The notes: generated from the letters alone by a model not told the origin. A stretch of 14,988 bases of DNA from a bacterium (GCA_030433195.1 JAUIME010000037.1:1-14988); one strand, 5' to 3'; shown: positions 8,135-14,988, numbered from the stretch's first letter. Translations and numbers: made by a program.

Positions 8135-8164
8135 AGGATACTTGTTGCGGAGTACGCCGGTCAA
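8135..8164 (-). promoter_or_regulatory. Sigma-70-like promoter before the minD-like gene
   Basis: On the minus strand TTGACC (8164-8159) is followed after 18 bases by TATCCT (8140-8135). This lies in the 105-base gap between the RseB-like and minD-like genes and predicts a leader of about 45-50 bases. The same architecture, TTGACS-N18-TATCCT, occurs before the VWA gene, which strengthens both calls. Confidence 0.5.
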
Positions 8165-8186
8165 CGCGCCGAGGGCGTCGGATCGA

Positions 8187-9458
8187 TCAGTCGACGAGAT
8201 ACTCGATCGAGTCGAGGAGTTCGCGATCGCGCAGCGGCCCGACGGCGAGGACGTCGACCTCGGTGCTGTAGACCGTGACTCTCGTGATTCCGCTCTGGCT
8301 TCGGCGCCAGGCGACGCGTGCCGTGCGGTCGTTCGCCTGTCCACCGGCTTCGCCGGCGCTCTCGATGAGGTGGAAGACGCGCTCCACGTTCGGGCGGTTG
8401 GCTTCGAGAACGGCATCGCGTTGTTCGGCCGGCAGTTCGTCGAGGCCGAGCTCGGTGCCGAGGCGGCGCAGCGCAGCGTCGACCGGATCGTTCGAGTGGA
8501 ACGCAGCCGGGCGAACGATGACGAAGCACGACGCGACACCGTTGGAGAGATCGAGACGCAGGGCCGGTTCTTGTCCACGTTGGCGAAGTTCGCGGAGCCC
8601 GGCGGGGCGGAAGCCGCGCGGGAGTTCGGAGGGCGTGGGCATGCGGAACGACGCGATGACGTCGCGGGCCGCGGCAGGGGACAGCTCGAACGAATCGCTG
8701 GACGGAAGCCGCAGCGGTTCGATCGTCCGCTGCTCGAGCGGAAGTCCTTCGTCTTCGACGGTGAGCGTTTCGTAACTGAACCGCACGCTCGCGTGACCGT
8801 GGGTCGGGAATTCGACGACCGCGTCGAGGATGAGGGCGGTCCGTTCGTCGATCGTGAGGCGATAGCTGGGAAGACTCTCGACGCGCGGCGTCACGTGGAA
8901 GCACGTCACCGAGCGTCCCAGCATCTGCTTGGAAGCGCCTTCGGAAAGCGCGAGCGGCCGTACGTCGTAGTTCGCGAGGAACAGCGCCGTGTCGACGATT
9001 TCGAAGTCGCCGATATCGAAGAGCGACGGATAATTCGTGGCTCTCGATCCGCCGCCGGACATCAGTGGCGTCTTGCCGCCCTGACCGAGGACTTGCTGCG
9101 TGCCTCGGAACGATCGGCGGCGTTCGATGATCTCGACGTCTTCGTCATCGAGCGTGACGGGTTCGCCATCGAGAACGACCGGCAGGAGAACTTCTCGCTC
9201 GAGCGCTTCGGGATCTCCCGCGGTGTTGCGAATTCGCATCGACATTTCGAACGAGAGTTTCGGTGACTCGAGGCGCGTCGTGCGAACGCCTTCGTAGGAG
9301 ACGTGTTCGTCGACGTCGAGTGCGTGGAGGACATGCTGAACCGCCGCGTCGTGTGCCCGGTCTCCGGCTTGAGCCCGGACGACGCCCTCGCGGACGAGGA
9401 AGGCGGTCGAGACGAGCAACGCGACACCGCTCCAGACAAGGATCGTCGTGCGGCTCAT
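8187..9458 (-). CDS. RseB/MucB-like periplasmic sigma-factor regulator
   Basis: Predicted exported or membrane-anchored protein of 423 residues, with a hydrophobic N-terminal segment at about 6-21 (ILVWSGVALLVSTAFL). Residues of about 40-235 fit the RseB N-terminal lipoprotein-localisation-like fold: VQHVLHALDVDEHVSYEGVR, then LGRSVTCFHVTPRVESLPSYRLTIDERTALILDAVVEF. Residues of about 270-320 (MPTPSELPRGFRP...NGVASCFVIV) resemble the C-terminal MucB_RseB domain. It is longer than the roughly 320 residues of E. coli RseB because of an insert between them and a helical stretch near 330-370. ATG 9458 overlaps the anti-sigma stop as ATGA and has GAGGAG five bases upstream, so the start is firm. 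By analogy it binds the anti-sigma factor and gates its cleavage. Confidence 0.82.
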   Translation of the reverse strand: MSRTTILVWSGVALLVSTAFLVREGVVRAQAGDRAHDAAVQHVLHALDVDEHVSYEGVRTTRLESPKLSFEMSMRIRNTAGDPEALEREVLLPVVLDGEPVTLDDEDVEIIERRRSFRGTQQVLGQGGKTPLMSGGGSRATNYPSLFDIGDFEIVDTALFLANYDVRPLALSEGASKQMLGRSVTCFHVTPRVESLPSYRLTIDERTALILDAVVEFPTHGHASVRFSYETLTVEDEGLPLEQRTIEPLRLPSSDSFELSPAAARDVIASFRMPTPSELPRGFRPAGLRELRQRGQEPALRLDLSNGVASCFVIVRPAAFHSNDPVDAALRRLGTELGLDELPAEQRDAVLEANRPNVERVFHLIESAGEAGGQANDRTARVAWRRSQSGITRVTVYSTEVDVLAVGPLRDRELLDSIEYLVD

Positions 9459-10135
9459 TTGGTCTCCTCTTGGCCGGGTCGCGGCCCGCTCACGCTCATC
9501 GCGGCGTACATCTCGGCGGGACTACCGCTCACGGGCCATTCACCGACGAGCATGTCGCGAAGCAGGCGATCCTGCGGATCGAGTTCGGCTTCGAATGCCT
9601 CTTCGTCGATGATCAGCCAGCGCGACGGCGCCGTGGGGTTCGACCCGAATGGATCGGTGAACAGGAAGGTGACCGCCAACAAGACGGCGGCGGCACTCGC
9701 CGCGAGCGCCTTGCGGTATCGCAAGATGCGCTGGACGAGCGGGGGAGCGAGAGAGACACGGGACGTTCGGACGCGGTGACGTACCTCCGACCACAACTCC
9801 GCGGGAGCGGGATCCGCGGATAGAGAGGACAGAATCTGCTGCACCTTCGCATGCTGCTCGACTTCTCCGGGGGACTCGGCGTCGTGGTCCGGGATCGCGA
9901 GCATGTGCTCACGCTCCGTCGGATCCATCGTCGCCTCGATCCAGTCGAGTAGCGGAACATCGGGCGGGCAGGACTGCCTCTCGACGTCGTGACGGGGGTC
10001 CCTCACCTCGGGGGAGTTGCTCTTGGGACCTCGGGCTCGGGGTTCCTCCGCGTCCTTCACGCTTCCCGGTCTCCTCGTTCTCCAAGAAGTTCGCTCGCGA
10101 TCCGATCCGCGTGTCGTGCCGTCTTCATTTTTCAC
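9455..10135 (-). CDS. Putative single-pass anti-sigma factor
   Basis: A 226-residue protein, coupled to an ECF sigma gene upstream and an RseB-like gene downstream, which is the main reason for the call. One membrane segment lies at about 143-159 (ALAASAAAVLLAVTFLF), giving cytoplasmic N- and periplasmic C-domains as in RseA-type factors. The segment SCPPDVPLLDWIEATMDPTEREHM (55-78) resembles the start of a zinc-finger anti-sigma domain, but the HxxxCxxC motif is absent; Cys56 is the only cysteine. The start is uncertain. GTG 10135 sits only three bases after AGGAGG and overlaps the sigma gene by 11 bases. GTG 10060 is the alternative, giving 201 residues and discarding a low-complexity, basic N-terminus. 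The better-placed ATG 10128 is in another frame. Confidence 0.75.
   Translation of the reverse strand: MKNEDGTTRGSDRERTSWRTRRPGSVKDAEEPRARGPKSNSPEVRDPRHDVERQSCPPDVPLLDWIEATMDPTEREHMLAIPDHDAESPGEVEQHAKVQQILSSLSADPAPAELWSEVRHRVRTSRVSLAPPLVQRILRYRKALAASAAAVLLAVTFLFTDPFGSNPTAPSRWLIIDEEAFEAELDPQDRLLRDMLVGEWPVSGSPAEMYAAMSVSGPRPGQEETK
10057..10128 (-). other. 23-codon mini-ORF between sigma and anti-sigma genes
   Basis: ATG 10128 overlaps the sigma stop as ATGA and lies six bases after GGAGGG, the best-placed ribosome site at this junction. It encodes MKTARHADRIASELLGERGD plus three residues. Its TGA overlaps GTG 10060 (GTGA), which re-enters the anti-sigma frame. It could be a coupling leader, the true N-terminus separated by a 1-base error, or chance. 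Confidence 0.35.
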
Positions 10136-10724
10136 CCTCCTCCTGTTGGAGAGGGGCGAGCAACGGCTCGAGCGCGCGGATCGCTCGATTCAAGCGCGAC
10201 TTCACGGTGCCGATCGAGCACTCGAGGACTTCCCCGATTTCCTTGTACGACAGGCCCTGCAGAAAGCGCAGGACGATGACGACGCGCAAGGGCTCGCTCA
10301 ACTTCGTGATGACGCGCTGGATTCGGGCGTCGAACTCCTTGGAACTGGCTAAGCTCTCCGGACTGACTGACCTGACATCAACAATATCCCACTCATTCGC
10401 GTCGGAGTTGCCTCCGACTTCCTCCGAAAACTGCGGCTCCTTTGATGCTTTCCGCTTTCGGTCGATGCTGAAGTTGACCGCGATGCGATAGAGCCAGCTC
10501 GAGAACTTGGCGGTGCGATTGAAGTCGCGAAGCTTCACGTAGACGCTCAAGAACGTTTCTTGAGCCGCGTCACTCGCGAGGTTCGCGTCGCCCGTGATGC
10601 GCAAGGCGGTGCTGTACACCTTGTCCTTGTACTTCTCGAACAGACCCGTAAACGCTCGGTCTCGGACCGCCGGATGCGGGGAAAGACAACCCTCCACGAG
10701 TTCGAGATCAGGATCGTCTTTCAT
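10125..10724 (-). CDS. ECF-family RNA polymerase sigma factor (RpoE-like)
   Basis: A 199-residue extracytoplasmic-function sigma factor. Region 2 (about 27-94) contains FEKYKDKVYSTALRITGD, DAAQETFLSVYVKL and FSSWLYRIAVNFSIDRKRK. An acidic linker (about 100-130) follows. Region 4 (about 134-187) has LSEPLRVVIVLRFLQGLSYKEIGEVLECSIGTVKSRLNRA, the helix-turn-helix that binds the -35 element. It is the normal two-domain ECF size. I chose ATG 10724; a TTG five codons upstream is also open and neither has a clear ribosome site. If the candidate promoter at 10747-10776 is real, the leader is only about 15 bases. The stop overlaps the start region of the anti-sigma gene, supporting one transcript for sigma, anti-sigma and RseB-like proteins. 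Confidence 0.95.
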   Translation of the reverse strand: MKDDPDLELVEGCLSPHPAVRDRAFTGLFEKYKDKVYSTALRITGDANLASDAAQETFLSVYVKLRDFNRTAKFSSWLYRIAVNFSIDRKRKASKEPQFSEEVGGNSDANEWDIVDVRSVSPESLASSKEFDARIQRVITKLSEPLRVVIVLRFLQGLSYKEIGEVLECSIGTVKSRLNRAIRALEPLLAPLQQEEGEK

Positions 10725-10746
10725 GCAAAGGTCCGGCAATCAGGGA

Positions 10747-10776
10747 TTAGGACGGCGTCGAGGCGGACAAGGTTCC
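10747..10776 (-). promoter_or_regulatory. Candidate ECF-type promoter for the sigma operon
   Basis: Minus-strand GGAACC (10776-10771) resembles the GGAACTT -35 of RpoE-group promoters. GTCCTAA (10753-10747), 17 bases later, resembles the GTCTAA -10. Transcription would start about 15 bases before the sigma gene, consistent with autoregulation. The -10 is imperfect. Confidence 0.35.
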
Positions 10777-10897
10777 ATCAAAGTTGCCGGTCGTCAATTC
10801 CCAGCGACTCCGGAAGTCGTTCTAAATTATCGAGTTGTGTCGGCGTTGGGAATTTTTTGCAAGAATTTGGTTCGTTCTTGAACCCGCGAGAGGGCCC

Positions 10898-12382
10898 TCA
10901 GCGGCCCGATGGGGTTCGGGAGAGGTTCTCGCGATAGCGTTCCTCGAGGGATCGGAGGAGAGGGAGCGGGGAGTCGGGCAGGCGTCGCAGCCTCAGGCCC
11001 GAGCGTTTCAGCATGACGTAGGCGCCGGCCCAATGGCAGTCGTCGGGAAGCTCTTGGTCTTGCATGACCGAGAGCACCAGCGCTTCGACCCGGCGATCGG
11101 GGTGGGCGATGAGGTGCTCGACCACGCCGGGGTAGACGGGGGCCACCCGCAGCTTGCGCGCGAGCGACCGGAGGTTCCCGGCACGGACCATGCGCGCGAG
11201 GAATTGATCCCGCCAGCTGCTCTTCGAGCGGACGTTGGCGTACGCGGTCGAGATTTCGTCACGCCAGGAGTTGCCGAACGAAAGCGCCAGGAGCTCGACG
11301 ACGAGGTCCTCGCTTTCACCGAGCGTCACGAACCTCCCCCCGCCGCGTTGGGCGATGCGCTCGAACTGCCTGGCCGTTCGCCGCTCGAACTCGCCCATCG
11401 TGGAGCTCGGATCGAAGGTGACGACCGTGTGCACGATGCCGCCGTCCTTGCGGAAATCGTACGCGACCTGGCCCGCGTCTTCGACCTCGTCCTCGTGAGG
11501 GGCCGCGTCGCCGATCAAGATGATGACTCGCTGGGCGGTCGGGCTCCAATCGAATGCGTCGCTGCAATGCTCGAGGGCCGAGAAGACGGCCTCCTCGAGA
11601 TTGCCGCCGCCAGCTCCCTGGATGGTGTCCAGATAGGTCATGAGCCGGTAGCGGCCGAGCGACAGCGGCTCGCTCTTCACGACGTAGTTCTCGTTGTAAT
11701 CACGGTAGGTCGCGATCCCGAGGCGGAACGTCGGGACGAGAGTGTGCAACACCGTGATCATCGACGCGATGTTGTTCTTGGCTTGGTTCAGCACGGGATT
11801 CATGCTGCTCGTGCTGTCGAAGAGGAAGACGACATCGAGGCCGTCGTCTCGCAGCGTTTCCACGTGCTCGCCGAACTCGGTACTCCACATGTCCTCGGTG
11901 AACCCCAGATCCGAGAGATCACTCGTCGGTTCGCGCTGGCTCGCGTGATCGAACGCGGGTCGCGCTCGGTCGCCCTCGAGGCGGGAAGACTCGACTTCAT
12001 CCGACGGATCGTCCTCGACGTCCGTGTCGAGCTCCGGCGCGTCGATGGGGTCGACGTCGATCTCGTGCTCTTGGACGGGCGGACGGAGGTCGTCGAGAGC
12101 CAGGAGCTCGGCGGGCTGGTGGGCCATCGCCACGTCGATCGCGGTCGAGTTGCCCGGCAGCGGCCGGTCCATCAAGAGCGAGTGGTAGAGCGCGACGTAG
12201 AGGAGGGCGTGGAGGAGGATCGAAATCGCCCAGAACGGGGTCTGCATGAGGGCCCGGTAGCGCTCCTCGGAGAAGCTCTCGGAGCGGTGGCGACGCGACG
12301 ATCGGGCCGGGTCGGGGCCGGAAAAGGGGTGCGGATCGGCCGTAGCGGGACCGGACAGCAGGTCCGGGATTCCGTGGCGCAT
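10898..12382 (-). CDS. Membrane-anchored von Willebrand factor A protein
   Basis: A 494-residue protein with a basic cytoplasmic N-terminus (1-46) and one membrane helix at about 49-70 (PFWAISILLHALLYVALYHSLL). An acidic linker rich in Asp/Glu/Pro spans about 95-131. The VWA domain (about 183-370) has metal-ion-dependent adhesion motif DSTSSM at 189-194, a DxTxS-type variant. GAGGGNLEEAV supplies the usual loop-2 segment and ILIGDAAPH the third motif. The C-terminal 120 residues are helical, with a basic YVMLKRSGLRLRRLPDS stretch, and unassigned. ATG 12382 has no good ribosome site, but a sigma-70-like promoter lies about 50 bases upstream. It is separated from the sigma operon by 158 bases. 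VWA domains bind proteins through a metal; the partner here is unknown. Confidence 0.88.
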   Translation of the reverse strand: MRHGIPDLLSGPATADPHPFSGPDPARSSRRHRSESFSEERYRALMQTPFWAISILLHALLYVALYHSLLMDRPLPGNSTAIDVAMAHQPAELLALDDLRPPVQEHEIDVDPIDAPELDTDVEDDPSDEVESSRLEGDRARPAFDHASQREPTSDLSDLGFTEDMWSTEFGEHVETLRDDGLDVVFLFDSTSSMNPVLNQAKNNIASMITVLHTLVPTFRLGIATYRDYNENYVVKSEPLSLGRYRLMTYLDTIQGAGGGNLEEAVFSALEHCSDAFDWSPTAQRVIILIGDAAPHEDEVEDAGQVAYDFRKDGGIVHTVVTFDPSSTMGEFERRTARQFERIAQRGGGRFVTLGESEDLVVELLALSFGNSWRDEISTAYANVRSKSSWRDQFLARMVRAGNLRSLARKLRVAPVYPGVVEHLIAHPDRRVEALVLSVMQDQELPDDCHWAGAYVMLKRSGLRLRRLPDSPLPLLRSLEERYRENLSRTPSGR

Positions 12383-12435
12383 CGGGTCGACTCGTTTCTT
12401 CTCGAGGTGGGTCGCCGGATCCGGTCTTCGAATGA

Positions 12436-12465
12436 AGGATACCAGGGCCGCCCTGCGGGCGTCAA
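12436..12465 (-). promoter_or_regulatory. Sigma-70-like promoter of the VWA gene
   Basis: Minus-strand TTGACG (12465-12460) and TATCCT (12441-12436) are separated by 18 bases and predict a leader of about 46 bases. The spacer contains an inverted repeat, arms CAGGG and CCCTG around three bases (12443-12455), placed where a repressor or a spacer-distorting regulator could bind. Confidence 0.5.
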
Positions 12466-12606
12466 AGAAGGGGACGTCGCGGGAGCCGGGGAGTGTCGGT
12501 CGCGCGCGGTCCTCCGCGCCATCGACGGGTCGCTCGAAGGCGGTGCTTCATGCCGGCCCGGGGGACGGGGCCAAAATGGCAGGAAACGAATCGGGCGAGG
12601 AATCAC

Positions 12607-12639
12607 GTCTGTCAGACTGGCAGTCGAGCCGGGGCTCGA
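12607..12639. promoter_or_regulatory. Two dyads, candidate enhancer-binding sites
   Basis: GTCTG-T-CAGAC (12607-12617) and TCGAGCC-GG-GGCTCGA (12624-12639, arms of 7) are perfect inverted repeats. Their centres lie about 108 and 89 bases upstream of the -24 GG of the sigma-54 promoter, the usual distance for NtrC-family activator sites. The function is inferred from position only. Confidence 0.35.
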
Positions 12640-12717
12640 ACTCGATCACGATGCGGGGCGAGCTCTCAGTGCGCTATCTACCAACGGTTTATATCTGCTC
12701 GCGGCGCCCTTTCGCCG

Positions 12718-12735
12718 TTGGCACCGTCTTTGCTT
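12718..12735 (+). promoter_or_regulatory. Sigma-54 (-24/-12) promoter for receiver-groES-groEL
   Basis: TTGGCACCGTCTTTGCTT matches the consensus YTGGCACG-N4-TTGCW except for one base (C for G after the -24 box). The invariant GG (12720-12721) and GC (12732-12733) are separated by exactly 10 bases. It points toward the receiver gene, with an expected transcript start near 12745 and a leader of about 95 bases. Confidence 0.7.
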
Positions 12736-12761
12736 CTTGATTGCCGTTGCGCGTTCTCGAA

Positions 12762-12779
12762 GCGAGCCGAGGGGCTCGC
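12762..12779 (+). other. Leader hairpin 1
   Basis: Perfect 7-bp GC-rich stem, GCGAGCC (12762-12768) and GGCTCGC (12773-12779), with loop GAGG. It lies about 17 bases after the predicted sigma-54 transcript start. No U-run follows, so it is not a standard terminator; it may stabilise the 5' end. Confidence 0.45.
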
Positions 12780-12799
12780 GGCGCGACGTCGGATCGATC

Positions 12800-12817
12800 G
12801 CCGTGAAGGCTCACGGC
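12800..12817 (+). other. Leader hairpin 2
   Basis: Perfect 7-bp stem, GCCGTGA (12800-12806) and TCACGGC (12811-12817), with loop AGGC. It ends 22 bases before the receiver start and 14 bases before its weak AAGAGG ribosome site. It could influence translation initiation, but no base pairing to the ribosome site is evident. Confidence 0.45.
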
Positions 12818-12839
12818 TGAGGTCGGGACGTAAGAGGCC

Positions 12840-13238
12840 ATGAATTCGCGAGTGTTCTCGGTCTTGGTCGCGGACGACGATGTCCGGTGCCGGGAGAGTC
12901 TGAAGGCTCTCCTGGAACGGGACGGATTGGAGACGTACGTCGTCGATTCGGGTGGGCAAGCACTCGAGTACGTGCAGGAGCACCCCGTGCACCTGCTCAT
13001 TCTCGATCAGTACATGCCCGACCTGACGGGGACGCAGACGCTCAAGCGCATCGTGGAGATCGATCGGGCACGCCCTTCGATCATCATGAGCGGCGAGCTC
13101 ACGACCAAGACGAAGATGGAAGCGATGGACGCGGGAGCGTTCGCGTGCATCAGCAAGCCGATTCAGTCGGCCATCATGCGACACGCGGTTCAGCAGATGA
13201 TCGATCGCTATTACAGGAAACCGAGAAGGAGGCCCTAG
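12840..13238 (+). CDS. Stand-alone receiver-domain response regulator (CheY-like)
   Basis: A 132-residue single receiver domain with no DNA-binding or enzymatic output. The acidic pocket is ADDD (11-14), phosphoacceptor D56 is in LLILDQYMPDLTG, S84 is in SIIMSGE (the conserved Thr/Ser) and K106 is in CISKPIQ. A basic tail (RYYRKPRRRP) follows. The ATG is preceded by AAGAGG at only two bases spacing. It is the first gene of the chaperonin operon: its stop is four bases before groES, and the groES ribosome site (AAGGAGG) lies inside its last codons, so the two are coupled. Its cognate kinase is not adjacent; the histidine kinase at 1580-3154 is one candidate. It probably acts by protein contact. 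Confidence 0.93.
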   Translation: MNSRVFSVLVADDDVRCRESLKALLERDGLETYVVDSGGQALEYVQEHPVHLLILDQYMPDLTGTQTLKRIVEIDRARPSIIMSGELTTKTKMEAMDAGAFACISKPIQSAIMRHAVQQMIDRYYRKPRRRP

Positions 13239-13242
13239 AGCG

Positions 13243-13548
13243 ATGGCGAAGACAGCGGTGAAGACGAAGGTGGTTCCCCTCAACGACAAGATCCTCGTCC
13301 AGCGTGTCGAGGCGGAATCGAAGACGGCCGGCGGGATCGTGCTGCCGGATTCCGCGAAGGAAAAGCCGCGCGAAGGCATCGTCAAGGCGCTCGGCCGTGG
13401 ACGCTTCGTCAACGGCGAATGGGCGGACTTCCAGGTCAAGGTCAAGGATCGCATCCTCTTCAGTTCGTACGCCGGCACGGAAGTGTCGATCGACGGCGAA
13501 GAGCTGCTCATCCTCACCGAAGACGACATCCTCGGAGTCGTGAAGTAA
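13243..13548 (+). CDS. groES: Co-chaperonin GroES
   Basis: The 10-kDa lid of the GroEL chamber, 101 residues, close to the usual 95-100. Diagnostic parts are VVPLNDKILVQRVEAESKTAGGIVLPDSAKEKPREGIVKALGRG, which includes the mobile loop that docks on GroEL. The C-terminal half, KVKDRILFSSYAGTEVSIDGEELLILTEDDILGVVK, is also diagnostic. The start ATG has AAGGAGG ten bases upstream, inside the end of the receiver gene. groEL follows after 119 bases containing a strong hairpin. An N-terminal extension of about six residues (KTAVKT) precedes the canonical VVPLNDKILV. Confidence 0.97.
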   Translation: MAKTAVKTKVVPLNDKILVQRVEAESKTAGGIVLPDSAKEKPREGIVKALGRGRFVNGEWADFQVKVKDRILFSSYAGTEVSIDGEELLILTEDDILGVVK

Positions 13549-13576
13549 GGACGATTCTCCGAGATCGGGATACGAC

Positions 13577-13615
13577 GCGCGCCCTCGAGGCGGCCGCAGT
13601 TGCCGCGCGGCGCGC
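13577..13615 (+). other. Intercistronic hairpin between groES and groEL
   Basis: Outer stem GCGCGCC (13577-13583) with GGCGCGC (13609-13615), and inner stem GCGGC (13590-13594) with GCCGC (13602-13606) around a 7-base loop. Very GC-rich, with no U-run. In Agrobacterium a groES-groEL intercistronic hairpin is an mRNA cleavage site; the same role here is inferred. Confidence 0.45.
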
Positions 13616-13667
13616 ACCCGAAGCCAAACACGCGAATTACCTATCCGGGTGAACAAGAGGAGTTGAC

Positions 13668-14988
<1,321 letters not shown>

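Larger units (their letters stand above)
12383..12839. other. 457-base divergent regulatory region (VWA / receiver-groESL)
   Basis: No credible protein gene was found here. From left to right it holds the minus-strand VWA promoter (12436-12465), dyads at 12607-12617 and 12624-12639, and an AT-rich island near 12688-12696. The plus-strand sigma-54 promoter (12718-12735) and two leader hairpins (12762-12817) follow. No CIRCE element (TTAGCACTC-N9-GAGTGCTAA) was seen, so HrcA control of the chaperonin genes is not supported. Confidence 0.6.

Noticed and set aside
7287..9266. Long plus-strand open frame (659 codons) antisense to the minD-like and RseB-like genes
   Set aside because: Shadow of GC-rich coding strands. 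The opposite frames carry clear domain motifs; this one is Arg/Asp/Glu-rich without any.
10850..10880. CAAGAA/TTCTTG hairpin beside a T6 run, considered as a terminator
   Set aside because: The T-run is on the plus strand and precedes the hairpin. For the minus-strand VWA transcript an A-run follows, so polarity is wrong for a terminator.
12618..12686. tRNA-like stretch on the minus strand (GTTGGTAGA D-loop-like and GTTCGAGC T-loop-like strings, ending in GCCA)
   Set aside because: No acceptor stem, no 5-bp/7-loop anticodon arm, and the T-stem does not pair. At best a degenerate remnant; tRNAscan-SE or Infernal would settle it.
10835..12820. Long plus-strand open frame (661 codons) antisense to the VWA gene
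   Set aside because: No recognisable motif, and the opposite strand encodes a convincing membrane VWA protein.

Overview
The window is about 15 kb of GC-rich bacterial chromosome, densely packed with genes. No phage, transposon or CRISPR signal was seen. GroEL, the CGC-motif DUF1573 lipoprotein and the two-component and sigma-54 gene style suggest Planctomycetota or a neighbouring deep phylum. That is a judgement from protein style only, not from a search.

Region 1 (204-5437, minus strand) is a four-gene operon. In transcription order it holds a DUF1573 lipoprotein, an ABC-type substrate-binding protein, a HAMP-containing sensor histidine kinase and an NtrC-family sigma-54 activator. No ABC permease or ATPase is present, so the binding protein looks like the sensory input of a signalling cascade rather than a transporter part. 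Region 2 (5608-6614, plus strand) is a coupled pair: cutA and a small SAM methyltransferase.

Region 3 (6634-10724, minus strand) runs ECF sigma factor, single-pass anti-sigma factor, RseB-like periplasmic regulator, MinD/FlhG-like ATPase and PtsN-like EIIA. The first three overlap or abut, form an envelope-stress module, and have a plausible ECF promoter in front. A second, sigma-70-like promoter sits before the minD-like gene. The ptsN-like gene lies in the -1 frame of the minD-like gene and has no conventional start codon.

Region 4 (10898-12382, minus strand) is a membrane-anchored von Willebrand factor A protein with a good sigma-70-like promoter. Region 5 (12840 to the window end, plus strand) is a stand-alone receiver-domain protein, then groES and groEL (cut off by the window edge). 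The 457-base gap before it holds a near-consensus sigma-54 promoter (12718-12735), two dyads upstream where an enhancer-binding protein could bind, and two perfect 7-bp hairpins in the leader.

The most interesting reading is a sigma-54-driven, receiver-linked chaperonin operon in the same window as a complete binding protein/kinase/sigma-54 activator cascade. The link between the two is an inference. The missing ptsN start and the 23-codon mini-ORF ahead of the anti-sigma gene are the other points that most deserve a check.
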